A DNA stretch of 49,607 bases, taken from contig JAFGHL010000116.1 of assembly GCA_016930155.1 (NCBI GenBank), positions 1-49,607 on the forward strand. Direction: 5' to 3'. The notes under the pieces were generated by a model. That model was not told the origin of the DNA, ran no database searches, and was given only the letters and a program-made list of their open reading frames with translations. Positions 49,520 through 49,607 of the stretch are shown here, piece by piece. This DNA comes from Dehalococcoidia bacterium (GTDB lineage Bacteria; Chloroflexota; Dehalococcoidia; GIF9; UBA5629). The position numbers were made by a program, and so were the translations under genes. Within the stretch, counting starts at the first letter, position 1; every line of letters begins with the position of its first letter.

Positions 49520-49607
49520 GCCGAGGTGGTGGAATCTGGTAGACACGCCATCTTGAGGGGGTGGTGGGCGTAAGCCCGTAGGAGTTCAAATCTCCTCCTC
49601 GGCACCA
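49520..49607 (+). tRNA. tRNA-Leu (GAG)
   Basis: Class II tRNA. Acceptor GCCGAGG with CCTCGGC, anticodon loop TTGAGGG (anticodon GAG) in stem CCATC/GGTGG, variable arm GGGCGTAAGCCC, T-loop GTTCAAATC, encoded CCA on the last base of the window. It starts on the base after the tRNA-Trp CCA, so the two must be cut from one precursor. Confidence 0.96.

Overview
The window reads as a piece of chromosome from an anaerobic, moderately GC-rich bacterium with strong Shine-Dalgarno sites and ordinary sigma70-type promoters. The gene set fits a strict anaerobe from sediment or groundwater: 2-hydroxyacyl-CoA dehydratase subunits, a BKACE-type beta-keto acid cleavage enzyme, a cobalamin-binding mutase-like protein, a radical SAM protein, Fe-S proteins, and oxygen defence by rubrerythrin and catalase. 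A Dehalococcoidia-like member of the Chloroflexota is my best guess, but it rests on general resemblance and not on a marker gene. There is no rRNA, complete insertion sequence, CRISPR array or prophage. Five tRNA genes are present (Gly-UCC, Val-GAC, Arg-CCU, Trp-CCA, Leu-GAG); the last ends exactly at the window edge.

Layout. 1-1.5 kb: two overlapping 2-hydroxyacyl-CoA dehydratase-type genes. 1.5-2.2 kb: a small decayed toxin-antitoxin patch between two copies of a dispersed repeat. 2.2-9.4 kb (minus strand): a TetR-led catabolic cluster with an MFS transporter, a cobalamin mutase-like fusion, an aldehyde dehydrogenase, a BKACE enzyme and a 3-hydroxyacyl-CoA dehydrogenase, behind a near-consensus promoter with an operator-like inverted repeat at the start point. 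9.5-17.4 kb: a C-GCAxxG-C-C protein, an alpha/beta hydrolase, a three-repeat membrane protein, a penicillin acylase homologue, a divergent DapB-like protein and an acyl-CoA ligase. 17.7-19 kb: a DhaL/DAK2-like gene broken by an in-frame amber codon, then YegP-like and dodecin genes. 19-22.4 kb (minus): a membrane-anchored clostripain-family peptidase and an iron-sulfur flavoprotein. 22.6-25.2 kb: Fur/PerR-like regulator, rubrerythrin and catalase as one stress operon.

25.3-32.5 kb: a lipoprotein, an HtrA protease relic, a D-threonine-aldolase-like enzyme, two tRNAs, small unknown genes, a DUF134-radical SAM-deformylase operon and a Cys-rich ferredoxin-like protein ending at a strong hairpin. 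32.6-38.8 kb (minus): a repeat-rich surface protein, glpK-glpD, and a MoaD/ThiS-like plus ThiF-like pair. 38.9-43.7 kb (plus): an AIR-synthase-related gene, a stand-alone ThiN, nadA, a NifS-like protein that lacks its PLP lysine, IscU, a four-CxxC zinc-ribbon protein and TusA, which looks like a sulfur-transfer and Fe-S module. 43.8-49 kb: a charged unknown protein and two large repeat lipoproteins. 49.2 kb to the end: three tRNAs.

The points most worth following are the mutase-like fusion next to BKACE, the lysine-less NifS homologue in an otherwise intact IscU/TusA cluster, the amber-interrupted DhaL-like gene, and the toxin-antitoxin remnant with its tandem TGTATACA sites.
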